Positions 25,619-34,843 of a DNA stretch of 64,000 nucleotides are shown here, piece after piece. The notes under the pieces are model-generated. The model saw only the letters and a list, made by a program, of their open reading frames with translations, made no database searches and was not told the DNA's origin. The stretch is taken from positions 3,658,001 to 3,722,000 of the forward strand of contig NZ_OZ245754.1 of the NCBI RefSeq assembly GCF_965227365.1, read 5' to 3'. The translations under genes were made by a program, and so were the position numbers. Origin of the DNA: Hwanghaeella sp965227365 (GTDB lineage Bacteria; Pseudomonadota; Alphaproteobacteria; UBA8366; Aestuariispiraceae). Position 1 is the first letter of the stretch. Each line of letters begins with the position of its first letter.

Positions 25619-26841
25619 GCTTCCGCCCGCTTCCAAACCGGGAACGGGTCCTTCAGCATTTTCCAGGATCCCGGCCGCATCGCCGTGTCGTCCTTGTTCC
25701 CGACAAGGCAGGCATCGAGCCGATCGCGCAAGCGGGCCTCATCCATCCCGGCACCGATGAAAACGATCTCCTGACGCCGGTCGCCGTAGACCGGATCCCA
25801 GATCGAATCCATATGCCGGTGCCAGTCTTCCTGTTCGGGCCACCTCTCCTGCGGCACGGCGGACCACCAGATACCCATCGCCTGATGCCGGGTTATCGCG
25901 CCCGCCTGGCTGAGTTCCCCGACCCAGTCGGGACGCGAAGCGAGCCAGAAATGCCCTTTCGCACGGATTACACCTGGCCATTCCGAATTGATGAAGTCAT
26001 AGAATTTCTCCGGATGGAACGGCCGGCGTTCGCGGTAGACGAAACTGCCGACCCCGTATTCCTCCGTCTCGGGTACATGGTCCCCCGCCCCATAGAGCTC
26101 CTTGAACCACAGCGGATGCTGCTCGGCTTTGTCGAAGTCGAACAAGCCCGTGTCGAGCACCGCCTCCATCGGCACCTCGGACATGCTCGTTTCAAGCAAT
26201 CGGGCATCCGGGTTCAAGGAGCGAATGATCTTACGCGCCGCGTCGATCTGGTCCGGCGTCGCCGCATCGACCTTGTTCAGAATGACGACATCTGCGAACT
26301 CAATCTGATCGACAAGCAGGTCCACCAGGGTTCGGTCGTCATCCTCACCAAGCGACTCTCCTCGATCGGCGATGAAATCCGTCGATGCGTAATCCTTCAA
26401 CAGGTTCGCGGCATCCACGACGGTGACCATCGTGTCGAGTTGCGCGATATCCGACAGGCTGTCTCCGGCCTCGTCCCGAAACCCGAAGGTCGCGGCCACC
26501 GGCAACGGTTCGGCAATCCCCGTCGATTCGATGAGGAGATAGTCGAACCGGCCGTCCCCGGCCAATCGGCGCACTTCCTGCAGCAAGTCATCCCGCAAGG
26601 TGCAGCAGATACAGCCGTTGGTCATCTCGACGAGGGATTCCTTGGTTCGGCTCAAATCGGCACCGCCGTTTCGAATGAGGCTGGCATCGATATTCACCTC
26701 ACTCATATCGTTGACGATCACCGCGACCCGCCGTCCCTGCCTGTTGTGCAGGATATGATTCATCAGCGTGGTTTTCCCCGCCCCCAGGAACCCGGACAAT
26801 ACGGTAACCGGGAGTTTCGAATTCGCTATTCGTTCGCGCAT
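25615..26841 (-). CDS. COG0523 (CobW/ZigA-type) GTP-dependent metallochaperone
   Basis: The 408-aa P-loop GTPase has Walker A GFLGAGKTT (17-25), the metal-binding CxCC motif in TNGCICCTL (C77, C79, C80), the LIESTGIAEP switch region and NKVD for guanine recognition, followed by a CobW C-terminal domain from about 270. COG0523 proteins deliver zinc or other metals to client enzymes; the Zur-regulated branch (ZigA, ZNG1-type) works under zinc starvation. The neighbour folE is a zinc enzyme and a plausible client, which is inference. Confidence 0.9.
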   Translation of the reverse strand: MRERIANSKLPVTVLSGFLGAGKTTLMNHILHNRQGRRVAVIVNDMSEVNIDASLIRNGGADLSRTKESLVEMTNGCICCTLRDDLLQEVRRLAGDGRFDYLLIESTGIAEPLPVAATFGFRDEAGDSLSDIAQLDTMVTVVDAANLLKDYASTDFIADRGESLGEDDDRTLVDLLVDQIEFADVVILNKVDAATPDQIDAARKIIRSLNPDARLLETSMSEVPMEAVLDTGLFDFDKAEQHPLWFKELYGAGDHVPETEEYGVGSFVYRERRPFHPEKFYDFINSEWPGVIRAKGHFWLASRPDWVGELSQAGAITRHQAMGIWWSAVPQERWPEQEDWHRHMDSIWDPVYGDRRQEIVFIGAGMDEARLRDRLDACLVGNKDDTAMRPGSWKMLKDPFPVWKRAEA

Positions 26842-26943
26842 TTGGGTTTCTCACAGAGTTGAGGCCAGCCGCGCCGAAACTCAGTCGAAGCAGGCCGGCA
26901 TGCAGGCAATGAGCAAGACAGGTTTCAGACCCGGCGGAGGCCG

Positions 26944-27585
26944 CTAAATCGCGTCGGTTTGGGTCGAACGCTGACCGATCATTGCCAGGAATTCCTGCCG
27001 AAGCGACGGGTCGGTCCTGAACTCGCCGAACAGGCGACTGGTCACCATGCTGACCCCAGGCTTCCGCACACCGCGGGTCGTCATGCATTGGTGCGCCGCC
27101 TCGATCACCACCGCCACGCCCTTGGGCTGCAACACCGCCTGAATGGCGTCGGCGATCTGCGCCGTCATGGTTTCCTGAATCTGCATGCGTTTCGCGAAAA
27201 CTTCGACGACGCGCACAAGTTTCGAAATTCCCACGACACGCCCGGCGGGAAGATAGCCGATATGCACTTTTCCCAGGATCGGGACGATATGATGCTCACA
27301 GTGGGATTCCAGGCGGATGTCCCGCAGAACGATCATCTCGTCATAGGAAACCTCTTCATAGGTCGTCGCGAGCAGCTCGACCGGATCTTCCTGGTAGCCG
27401 GCGAAAAACTCCTCATACGCCCGCACGACACGCCCCGGCGTCCCGATCAACCCTTCTCTATCGGGATCGTCGCCGGCCCACTCGATCAGCGTACGAACGG
27501 CAGCTTCGGCCTGATCGCGGCTGGGTCCTTTCGACGATGCGGGCTTCGCCTCATATCGACTGATTTTATCCATTTCCACCTTCAC
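26944..27585 (-). CDS. folE: GTP cyclohydrolase I (zinc-dependent FolE type)
   Basis: FolE (213 aa) opens GTP to dihydroneopterin triphosphate, the first step of folate and pterin synthesis. The zinc ligands of the classical enzyme are present: C96 and H99 in LESHCEHHIVP, and C167 in AAHQCMTTRGV. It is therefore not the zinc-independent FolE2. The frame starts with GTG 27585; an ATG four codons later (27573) is an alternative with poorer spacing. It heads the run folE - COG0523 GTPase - DUF1826, 74 bp downstream of a Zur-box palindrome. A second folE gene elsewhere in the genome is likely but not visible. Confidence 0.93.
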   Translation of the reverse strand: MKVEMDKISRYEAKPASSKGPSRDQAEAAVRTLIEWAGDDPDREGLIGTPGRVVRAYEEFFAGYQEDPVELLATTYEEVSYDEMIVLRDIRLESHCEHHIVPILGKVHIGYLPAGRVVGISKLVRVVEVFAKRMQIQETMTAQIADAIQAVLQPKGVAVVIEAAHQCMTTRGVRKPGVSMVTSRLFGEFRTDPSLRQEFLAMIGQRSTQTDAI

Positions 27586-27658
27586 TCATCAAAAGTCAGG
27601 CCGCCGCCCCAACACCGCAAAAGCAGGCAATCGAAACGCCGGACCAATCAATTTTTGC

Positions 27659-27677
27659 AATGTTATATCATAACATT
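27659..27677. promoter_or_regulatory. Zur box
   Basis: AATGTTAT (27659-27666) and ATAACATT (27670-27677) are perfect inverted arms around ATC. This matches the alphaproteobacterial zinc-uptake-regulator consensus of the form TGTTATANTATAACA almost exactly. It lies 74 bp upstream of folE and 226 bp upstream of the divergent monooxygenase gene, so control of the folE side is favoured. Confidence 0.8.
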
Positions 27678-27902
27678 ATCGCCGACAAGCGTTCCGGTGT
27701 TCCGATGGATTCATTGGGTTTCGGGGAATGCCTTGGTGCCGGATCTGTCGGTTGGTGTCGCATCTGTCCGGCACCGCCGACCTGCTTTGCAAATGCGGCT
27801 TGCCTAACCGCTTGTGGAAAGAAAACATCGGCAAGGAACGGGGGCAGGCGACAACCCCGTCAGACGCGGGAGAGGGAATTAGGGACGGTGCGACAAACCA
27901 AC
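27678..27902. other. Gene-free interval upstream of the monooxygenase gene
   Basis: The part of the 317-bp divergent region on the monooxygenase side holds no gene. The frame of the monooxygenase is open through it, but the Rossmann start motif begins only at 27903 and no family sequence precedes it. No second operator was seen. Confidence 0.5.
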
Positions 27903-29180
27903 ATGACCGAAATCGCCATCGCCGGCGCGGGGATCGGCGGGCTTACCGCCGCGCTTTGCTTGCATGAGAAGGGGTTCGGCGTCCGCGTATACGAAGCGGT
28001 ATCCAAGATCCAACCGTTGGGCGTCGGCATCAATGTGATGCCGCATGCCTCTGCCGTGCTGCACGGGCTGGGCCTGGGTGCCGCGTTGGACGAAACCGCC
28101 ATCCGCACGCGCTGTATCGAGTACCGGACCCGGTTCGGTCAGGTCATTCAATCGGACCCGCGCAGCGTCGAGGCCGGGTTCGAGGCACCGCAATATTCCA
28201 TCCATCGCGGCGAATTGCAGTTCCTGTTGCTACGGGCTGTGCGTGAACGGCTGGGTGAGGATGCCGTCATCACCGGCACCCCTGTTACCGGCTTCGAACA
28301 GGGTCAACATCGCGTCGCGGTGTTGTTCGGCAACGGCGGGTCGGCCGAGGCCGACCTGTTGATCGGGGCGGAAGGTCTTAGGTCGAAAATTCGCGCGCAA
28401 CTGCACCCCGATGAAGGTCCGTTGCGGTATGAAGGCACCATGATGTTCCGCGGCGCTGTCGAAATGGACATGATCGGCGACAGCCGGACCATGGTGATCG
28501 CGGGCAATCACGACATGAAATTCGTGACTTATCCGATCAGCGGGAAACTCCGCCGTCAGGGCCGCGCGCTGACCAACTGGGTCGCCGAACTGCGGCACAG
28601 CGCGCCGCGCCATATCCAGGATGCCGACTGGACCAGGGGTGCCACGACCGATTACGTCACACCGTTCAAGGCTTTCCAATTGGCGGATATGAACGTGGCC
28701 GAAATCATTGCCACAACCGACAACGTCACCGAATTCCCGATGATCGACCGCGAACCGGTGGATTTCTGGACCGAGGGAAGGGTCACCCTGCTGGGAGACG
28801 CCGCCCATCCCATGTATCCGATCGGCGCGAACGGGGCGAGCCAAGCGATCCTGGACGCCCGCGCGCTGGCCGATGCGCTGTCCATCGATCCCGGCCCCGG
28901 CGGATTGCAGGCCTATGAGGCGGAGCGCCTGCCCTTCACCTCAAAGGTGGTCCTGAGCAACCGGGCGGGCGGGCCGGAAAAGGTCCTGGACATTGCCGAC
29001 GCCCGGGTGACCGGCCCCGATGACAGGATCGAGGATCTGATTACCCGGGAGGAACTGGAAGAAGTGGCCGCCGGCTATCGTTCGGTTGCCGGTTTCCGGA
29101 AGAAATCCCCACCAGAATTTCCGGGAGAACTCCCAGGAGAATACTCAGGCGAACCAAACGAACCGGGAGAGAAGGCATGA
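27903..29180 (+). CDS. FAD-dependent aromatic monooxygenase
   Basis: The 425-aa class A flavoprotein monooxygenase shows the dinucleotide motif EIAIAGAGIGGLTAALCLHE at the N-terminus, the GAEGLRSKIR region near 160 and the second FAD motif LLGDAAHPMYPIGANGASQ near 300. These enzymes hydroxylate phenolic or other aromatic acids using NAD(P)H and O2. The ring-cleavage dioxygenase gene follows with a 4-bp ATGA overlap, so the pair probably hydroxylates and then opens an aromatic ring. The C-terminal tail is rich in Pro, Glu and Gly (residues 398-425). Substrate not known. Confidence 0.88.
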   Translation: MTEIAIAGAGIGGLTAALCLHEKGFGVRVYEAVSKIQPLGVGINVMPHASAVLHGLGLGAALDETAIRTRCIEYRTRFGQVIQSDPRSVEAGFEAPQYSIHRGELQFLLLRAVRERLGEDAVITGTPVTGFEQGQHRVAVLFGNGGSAEADLLIGAEGLRSKIRAQLHPDEGPLRYEGTMMFRGAVEMDMIGDSRTMVIAGNHDMKFVTYPISGKLRRQGRALTNWVAELRHSAPRHIQDADWTRGATTDYVTPFKAFQLADMNVAEIIATTDNVTEFPMIDREPVDFWTEGRVTLLGDAAHPMYPIGANGASQAILDARALADALSIDPGPGGLQAYEAERLPFTSKVVLSNRAGGPEKVLDIADARVTGPDDRIEDLITREELEEVAAGYRSVAGFRKKSPPEFPGELPGEYSGEPNEPGEKA

Positions 29181-30016
29181 GCGGCTATTTCACCGAAAAG
29201 TCGTCGACCGATACCGTGAACGCCCGGATCGGCGACGACGTGTCGCCCCGTCTACGCGAGGTCATGGAGAGCCTGGTTCGCCACCTTCACGCCTTCGCCA
29301 AGGATGTGAACCTGACGCAGGAGGAATGGGAGGTCGCGATCGACTTCCTGACCCGCACGGGCCGGATGTGTTCCGAGGAGCGGCAGGAATTCATCCTGCT
29401 GTCGGACGTTCTCGGCTTTTCCATGCTGGTCGATGCGATCAACAACCGCCGCCCGGCCGGCGCGACGGAGAACACGGTATTGGGCCCGTTCCATGTCGGC
29501 GGTGCACCGGAACGCGCCATGGGCGATACGATCGTTCAGGACGGCAAGGGCGAAAGCTGCCTCTATGAGGGCCGTGTGCTGGATCTGGACGGCAACCCGA
29601 TCGAAGGCGCGCGGATCGACGTATGGTGCGACAACGCGGACGGTTTCTATAGCGTCCAGCAACCGGATCTGCAGCCCAAATGGAATAACCGCGGCGTGTT
29701 TACCACAGCCGCCGACGGGCTTTACAGCTTTCGTGGCATCAAGCCGGTCAGCTACCCAATTCCGGATGATGGACCGGTCGGCAAGATGCTGGCGGCACTG
29801 GGTCGGCATCCCTTCCGGCCCGCCCATATGCATTTCATGATTACCGCGCCGGGCTTCGAGACCATCGTCACCCATACCTTCGTCGACGGCGACCCGTATC
29901 TCGCTTCCGATGCGGTCTTCGGAGTGAAGGAATCCCTGATCGCCGAATTCAAACCGCACGGCGGCGATACCGATTGGCACTGCGCCTTCGATTTCGTCAT
30001 GGTTCAAACCGGTTAG
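29177..30016 (+). CDS. Intradiol ring-cleavage dioxygenase (hydroxyquinol/catechol 1,2-dioxygenase type)
   Basis: This 279-aa Fe(III) enzyme has the N-terminal dioxygenase helix domain (about 20-90) and the catalytic beta-sandwich. The metal ligands expected for the family are visible as Tyr in NADGFYSVQQ, Tyr in KPVSYPIPDDGPVG, and two His in RPAHMHFMI. The segment ENTVLGPFHV is typical of catechol and hydroxyquinol dioxygenases. It converts an ortho-diphenol to a muconate-type acid. It overlaps the upstream monooxygenase gene by 4 bp. Hydroxyquinol is a reasonable but unproven substrate. Confidence 0.9.
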   Translation: MSGYFTEKSSTDTVNARIGDDVSPRLREVMESLVRHLHAFAKDVNLTQEEWEVAIDFLTRTGRMCSEERQEFILLSDVLGFSMLVDAINNRRPAGATENTVLGPFHVGGAPERAMGDTIVQDGKGESCLYEGRVLDLDGNPIEGARIDVWCDNADGFYSVQQPDLQPKWNNRGVFTTAADGLYSFRGIKPVSYPIPDDGPVGKMLAALGRHPFRPAHMHFMITAPGFETIVTHTFVDGDPYLASDAVFGVKESLIAEFKPHGGDTDWHCAFDFVMVQTG

Positions 30017-30059
30017 TTTTTGGGAGAGCATCACACAAAGCCGGTTGACCGGCCTCTAA

Positions 30060-30338
30060 TACCGAGATTGGTGGGAACCGATCGAGGACCAGAACCTTTC
30101 GGCTGCCGCCCATCACATAGGCGAAAGCGTGCTGATCAATAGTTCCAGCCGGGTAAACACGGTCGAACAACACGCCGGATACGCCACCGGCGATATCGGA
30201 GCAAACTACGCGATCAACGACCATTTCACCGTCAAGGGTGTCGTTTACAATCTTCTGGATAGGGAGATCAGGGACGAGTCCCACGGTACGGTTCAAAACG
30301 GCCGTACGCTGTGGCTGGCGGTCACGGCGAGTTACTGA
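30060..30338 (+). pseudogene. 3'-terminal relic of a TonB-dependent receptor
   Basis: The frame from 30060 to the TAG-type stop at 30338 encodes about 92 residues matching the last beta-strands of a TonB-dependent outer-membrane receptor: INDHFTVKGVVYNLLDREI and the C-terminal RTLWLAVTASY, which ends in an aromatic residue as needed for BAM recognition. An in-frame stop lies at 30057-30059, and no plug or barrel start is present upstream. The rest of the gene has been deleted, apparently with the dioxygenase gene now adjoining. Proximity to the Zur box raises the possibility of a former metal receptor. Confidence 0.65.
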
Positions 30339-30509
30339 CAACGAACCGCGGACACGGCGACGGCTTCTCGGCACGAAACCGGGGCCGTTGCCTGTTCCCC
30401 CCGCGGCCGGAACACGTAAACGGTTGTCACATCGGGCCGTCGCCTTATGTATCGGTGGGTCAGCCGCACTCGCCGACGCCTGCCACTTAGCCATATAGGA
30501 TGACCCGCA

Positions 30510-31076
30510 ATGACCCTCAGCCTGAAAGTGATCATCGGTTCGACCCGTCCTGGCCGTAAGGGGCCCGCCGTCGGGACATGGATGACCCAGATCGCGGCGG
30601 ATCACGGCGGCTTCGGTGTCGAGCTGGTCGATCTGGCCGATTTCGACCTGCCGCTGTTGGATGAGGCGGCCCATCCCGCCCAGGGCAAATACGAGCATGA
30701 TCATACGAAGCGGTGGAGCGCGGCGATGGCGCCGGCCGACGCCTTCGTCTTCGTGACACCGGAATACGATTACTTCCCGCCGGCGGGCTTGGTGAATGCG
30801 GTCCAGTGCCTGCATCGCGAATGGCGCTACAAGCCGGCGGGCGTTGTCAGCTATGGCGGCATCACCGGCGGCATGCGGTCCTCCGGTCAACTGAAACTGT
30901 TGCTGGGCGGGCTTGCCATGGCCGCCATCCCGCAGGGCGTCTCGCTTCCCTTCTTCGGCGAACATATCGGCGAGGACGGCGTCTTCGCGCCGCCGGAGCG
31001 ATCGGCCAACCAGGCGAATACGATGCTGGACGAACTGGTCAAATGGGCGGGCGCGTTGAAACCCTTGCGGACCTGA
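30510..31076 (+). CDS. NAD(P)H-dependent FMN reductase
   Basis: The 188-aa flavodoxin-fold protein shows the FMN phosphate-binding loop IIGSTRPGRKGPAVG and the family motif VTPEYDYFPPAGLVNAV, followed by VVSYGGITGG. Such reductases supply reduced flavin or reduce quinones, azo compounds or metals. AGGATGACC precedes the ATG. It is not overlapping its neighbours; a functional link with the monooxygenase upstream is possible but unsupported. Confidence 0.88.
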   Translation: MTLSLKVIIGSTRPGRKGPAVGTWMTQIAADHGGFGVELVDLADFDLPLLDEAAHPAQGKYEHDHTKRWSAAMAPADAFVFVTPEYDYFPPAGLVNAVQCLHREWRYKPAGVVSYGGITGGMRSSGQLKLLLGGLAMAAIPQGVSLPFFGEHIGEDGVFAPPERSANQANTMLDELVKWAGALKPLRT

Positions 31077-31185
31077 CCGAAACCGACGCCCCGGCAGGAC
31101 GGACCTTGTGCCTTGGTGCCCCGGCATGCGTTCCGTTATCATCGATGACGCGAGCAACCCCAGCACCACGTCATAGGGCCCTTGG

Positions 31186-32565
31186 ATGTCTCCCCTTGCC
31201 GACGGAACCTATCGCCGTTTGTTCGGCGCCCAGATCATCGCCTTGGCCGGTACCGGTCTGACCACCATCGCCCTGGCCCTGTTGGCCTACGAACTGGCGG
31301 GCGGCGAAGCAGGGAAGGTTCTGGGGACGGCGCTGGCGATCAAGATGGTTGCCTATATCGGGGTGGCCCCGGTCATCGGCGGGCTGGCGCATCACCTTCC
31401 GCGCCGCGCCCTGCTCGTCGCGCTGGATATCGCGCGCGCCTGCATCGTCGGCTTCCTGCCTTTCGTGACAGAGGTTTGGCAGATCTATCTGCTGATCTTC
31501 CTGCTGAACGCCTGCTCGGCCGGTTTCACGCCGACATTTCAAGCGACGATCCCGGATATCCTGCGCGACGACGCGCAATACACAAAAGCGCTTTCCTACT
31601 CGCGGCTCGCCTACGACTTGGAAAACCTGTTGAGCCCGACCCTGGCCGCGGCGGCGTTGTTCTTCTTCACCTTCGACGCGCTGTTCGCGGCGAACGCGGC
31701 GGCCTTTGTCGTCTCGGCCAGCTTGATCCTGTCCGTCCGGCTGCCGCGGGCCACCCCGCCGGACCGCGGGCGCGGGGTATGGCAGAATGTCAGCTTCGGC
31801 ACCGCCGCCTATCTGAAGACACCGCGTCTGCGCGGTCTGCTGGCCCTGTCGCTGGCGGTCGCGAGCGCCGGCGCCATGATCATCGTCAACACCGTGGTCT
31901 ATGTCCGAGACATATTGGGCGGCAGCGAAAGCGACACGGCACTGGTTCTGGCCGGCGCCGGTGCCGGATCGATGATCGCCGCGATGCTGATCCCGCGCCT
32001 GATAGAGCGCGTGCCCGATCGGGCTGTAATGATCGGCGGCGGCTTTCTACTGGCCACGGGTCTGGCCTCGGGTCTGGCCCTGGGTATGACCGCGCCGGGC
32101 ATGATCGGGCTAACCCTGATTTGGTTTCTGCTCGGCTGCGGATCGTCGCTGATCCAGACACCGGCGGGGCGGCTCCTGCGCCGGTCCGCCCATGACGGGG
32201 ACCGGCCCGCGATCTTCGCCGCCCAGTTCGCCCTGTCGCATGGCTGCTGGCTGATCGGCTATCTGTCGGCCGGTTTCCTGGGCGGTGCTTTCGGGCTCGG
32301 TGCCGCGTTCACCGTGCTTTCCGCCCTGGCCTTGCTGTCCACCGCAACCGCCCTTTGGCTTTGGCCGGCCGAAGACCCCATGGAACTGGCCCATACGCAT
32401 GAAGCGGTCGCGCATGAGCACCGGCATTTTCACGACGCGCATCACCAGCATGCGCATGAGGGCTGGGAAGGTCCCGAACCGCACAGCCACCCGCACCGGC
32501 ACGAAGCGACACGGCACAAACATGCATTCGTCATCGACACACATCATCGCCATTGGCCGGCCTAG
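31186..32565 (+). CDS. MFS transporter with histidine-rich C-terminal tail
   Basis: The 459-aa protein has about 12 hydrophobic segments of an MFS permease (for example LFGAQIIALAGTGLTTIALA at the start). The last 59 residues, after WLWPAEDPMEL, are cytoplasmic and contain 19 histidines in HxH and HH clusters (HEHRHFHDAHHQHAHE). The NreB-type nickel exporters have the same layout, so export of Ni, Co or Zn is likely. The gene stands about 3.5 kb from a Zur box and may belong to the same metal-homeostasis block. Confidence 0.82.
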   Translation: MSPLADGTYRRLFGAQIIALAGTGLTTIALALLAYELAGGEAGKVLGTALAIKMVAYIGVAPVIGGLAHHLPRRALLVALDIARACIVGFLPFVTEVWQIYLLIFLLNACSAGFTPTFQATIPDILRDDAQYTKALSYSRLAYDLENLLSPTLAAAALFFFTFDALFAANAAAFVVSASLILSVRLPRATPPDRGRGVWQNVSFGTAAYLKTPRLRGLLALSLAVASAGAMIIVNTVVYVRDILGGSESDTALVLAGAGAGSMIAAMLIPRLIERVPDRAVMIGGGFLLATGLASGLALGMTAPGMIGLTLIWFLLGCGSSLIQTPAGRLLRRSAHDGDRPAIFAAQFALSHGCWLIGYLSAGFLGGAFGLGAAFTVLSALALLSTATALWLWPAEDPMELAHTHEAVAHEHRHFHDAHHQHAHEGWEGPEPHSHPHRHEATRHKHAFVIDTHHRHWPA

Positions 32566-32673
32566 GCATTTTGGCCGCGGTTCGTTCGGGCGGAAAAATT
32601 TCGTGTCACGATCCCATCAGGTGTGACGGCGATCAGTTGTGGTGATTGGGCATAATCCGCTAATATCCGCGCC

Positions 32674-34692
32674 ATGATCGCACGGATTGCTCTTATTCTT
32701 GTGCTTGCCGTGCTCTGGCCCTTGCAGGCCGGCGCGGCCGCGCCGCTTTCCGAACGGGACCGGAAGGAATACGACGCCGCCTTTCGCGCCGCGATGAGCG
32801 GCCAGTGGAATGCCGCCTGGCGACATGCGGATCGGGCCACCGACCCGCTGCCGCGCAAGGTGCTGGACTGGCTGTCGCTGATGGATTCCAAGAGCGGCCG
32901 CAGTTTTCATGAGATCGCCAAATTCGCGACCGAAAACCCGCATTGGCCGAGCCTTTGGCGGTTGGAAGTGCGCGCCGAGGACGCGATGGCGGATCCCATT
33001 CCGGCGACCGATATCCTGGCCTGGTACGAAAATCGCGACCCCAGAACCCTGAACGGCATTCGCCAATTCGCGCGCGCCCTGACCGAGGGCGGCGAGTTCG
33101 GACGGATGGAAGCCATGCTGCGCAAGGCCTGGGTCGAACTGGATTTCAGCGCGCGGGAGGAACACGACTTCCGTAAGGATTTCCGTAAGTTCCTGACCAC
33201 GGAAGACAATGAGGCGCGCTTGGACCGTCTGCTCTGGGAAGGACAGATCAGCGCGGCGACGCGGCAGGCGCGGCGCTTGCCGGACGGATTGAGGCACCTG
33301 GCCGAAGCCCGGATCGCATTGCGCCAGATGTCGGGCGGCGTCGATCAGGCGATCGCCAGGGTCCCCGCGGCATTGCAGGACCATCCCGGTCTTATCTACG
33401 AGCGGGTGCGCTGGCGGCGGCGCAAGGGCCGGACCGACGAGGCCGCCGATCTGCTGCTGCAGGACAAGATCGATCCGGGCGATTGGCCGGGCACCTGGTG
33501 GCGCGAACGCGGATACCTCGCGCGCACGGCCCTGGAAGAAGGCAAGATATCACGCGCTTATCAACTGGCGGCCGGGCATGGCGCGACGGAAGGCTATGCT
33601 TTTGCCGAAGGCGAGTGGATGGCCGGCTGGATCAAGCTGCGTTTTCTGCAGGAACCGCGGCAGGCCTTCGAACATTTCCGGGTAATGTACGGCAACGTGT
33701 CCTATCCCGTTTCGTTGAGCCGGGCGGCCTATTGGGCCGGGCGGGCGGCGGAAGCGGCGGGCGAGCCACAAATCGCCGCGCAGTGGTATGCCACCGCCGC
33801 ACGGCACGGCAGTTCCTTCTACGGGCAGATGGCGGCTGCGCATCTTCCGCCCGCGGCCCGCCCGCCCCTGGCGCGGGAACCAAGACCGATCCGGATCGAG
33901 CGCGAGGCATTCGAAAAACAGGATCTGGTGCGGATCACCCGCATCCTGTCGGTCATGAATGTCGACCATCTGGTGCGGCAGATCATTCGGCATATGGCGC
34001 GGGAAATGAAACGCCCGGTCGATTTCTCGATGCTGGCGCAGTTGGCGCTGGATCTGGGGCGACCGCATGATGCCGTCTATGTCTCAAGGCAGGCGATCAA
34101 GGAAGGGGTCGTACTGACTGAAACCGGCTATCCCACACTGCGCCTGGACAAGGGCCTGGGGATCGGCCCCGATATCGTCTTCGGCCTGATCCGGCAGGAA
34201 AGCGGGTTTGAACGCACCGTGGTGAGCCGGGCCGGCGCGCGCGGATTCATGCAGTTGATGCCCGCCACCGCCAAGGCGGTCGCGGCACGGCACAATCTGC
34301 AATACCGCCAGGAGCAATTGACCGGCGACTATCACTACAATGTCACCTTGGGCAGTGCCTATCTGAAAGGGCTGATCGATCAGTTTGACGGATCGCTCAT
34401 ATTGGCCCTCGCCGGCTACAATGCGGGCCCCTATCGGGCGCGCCAGTGGATGAAGGAATTCGGCGACCCGCGAACGGGCGTTGACGAAGCGCTGGACTGG
34501 ATCGAGATGATCCCCTTCACCGAGACGCGGAACTACGTTCAGCGGGTGTTGGAAAACATAACCGTGTACCGCGAACGATTGACGGAAAAACCGACCTTGC
34601 TTTCCTTCAACAGCCTGACCGCCCCGGTCGCGGCCAACGATCTGTGGACCAGCCCGCCGCGCGCCCCGCGGCGCCCGAAATCGGAGGGTTAG
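32674..34692 (+). CDS. Soluble lytic murein transglycosylase
   Basis: The 672-aa periplasmic protein has a signal peptide (about 1-22), a long alpha-superhelical region with TPR-like pairs, and a C-terminal goose-lysozyme-type SLT domain (about 490-620). The catalytic glutamate is E509 in GLIRQESGFERT, followed by GARGFMQLMPATA and ALAGYNAGPYRARQW. It cleaves peptidoglycan with 1,6-anhydro-muramic acid formation and serves in wall turnover. The last 50 residues are basic and proline-rich. It is transcribed alone. Confidence 0.93.
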   Translation: MIARIALILVLAVLWPLQAGAAAPLSERDRKEYDAAFRAAMSGQWNAAWRHADRATDPLPRKVLDWLSLMDSKSGRSFHEIAKFATENPHWPSLWRLEVRAEDAMADPIPATDILAWYENRDPRTLNGIRQFARALTEGGEFGRMEAMLRKAWVELDFSAREEHDFRKDFRKFLTTEDNEARLDRLLWEGQISAATRQARRLPDGLRHLAEARIALRQMSGGVDQAIARVPAALQDHPGLIYERVRWRRRKGRTDEAADLLLQDKIDPGDWPGTWWRERGYLARTALEEGKISRAYQLAAGHGATEGYAFAEGEWMAGWIKLRFLQEPRQAFEHFRVMYGNVSYPVSLSRAAYWAGRAAEAAGEPQIAAQWYATAARHGSSFYGQMAAAHLPPAARPPLAREPRPIRIEREAFEKQDLVRITRILSVMNVDHLVRQIIRHMAREMKRPVDFSMLAQLALDLGRPHDAVYVSRQAIKEGVVLTETGYPTLRLDKGLGIGPDIVFGLIRQESGFERTVVSRAGARGFMQLMPATAKAVAARHNLQYRQEQLTGDYHYNVTLGSAYLKGLIDQFDGSLILALAGYNAGPYRARQWMKEFGDPRTGVDEALDWIEMIPFTETRNYVQRVLENITVYRERLTEKPTLLSFNSLTAPVAANDLWTSPPRAPRRPKSEG

Positions 34693-34843
34693 CACCAAGG
34701 TGCGACCAGATGGGGGGCTTTCGTCAACGGTCCCTTGACATCCATAACCGCCGTTTACAATCACTCAACCGCCGCGTGTTTAGGTTCGGCCCCTCGTCCG
34801 CGTATAGTCCCCTTGGGGGAAGGCCGTTCTGACGGAGGGGCAT

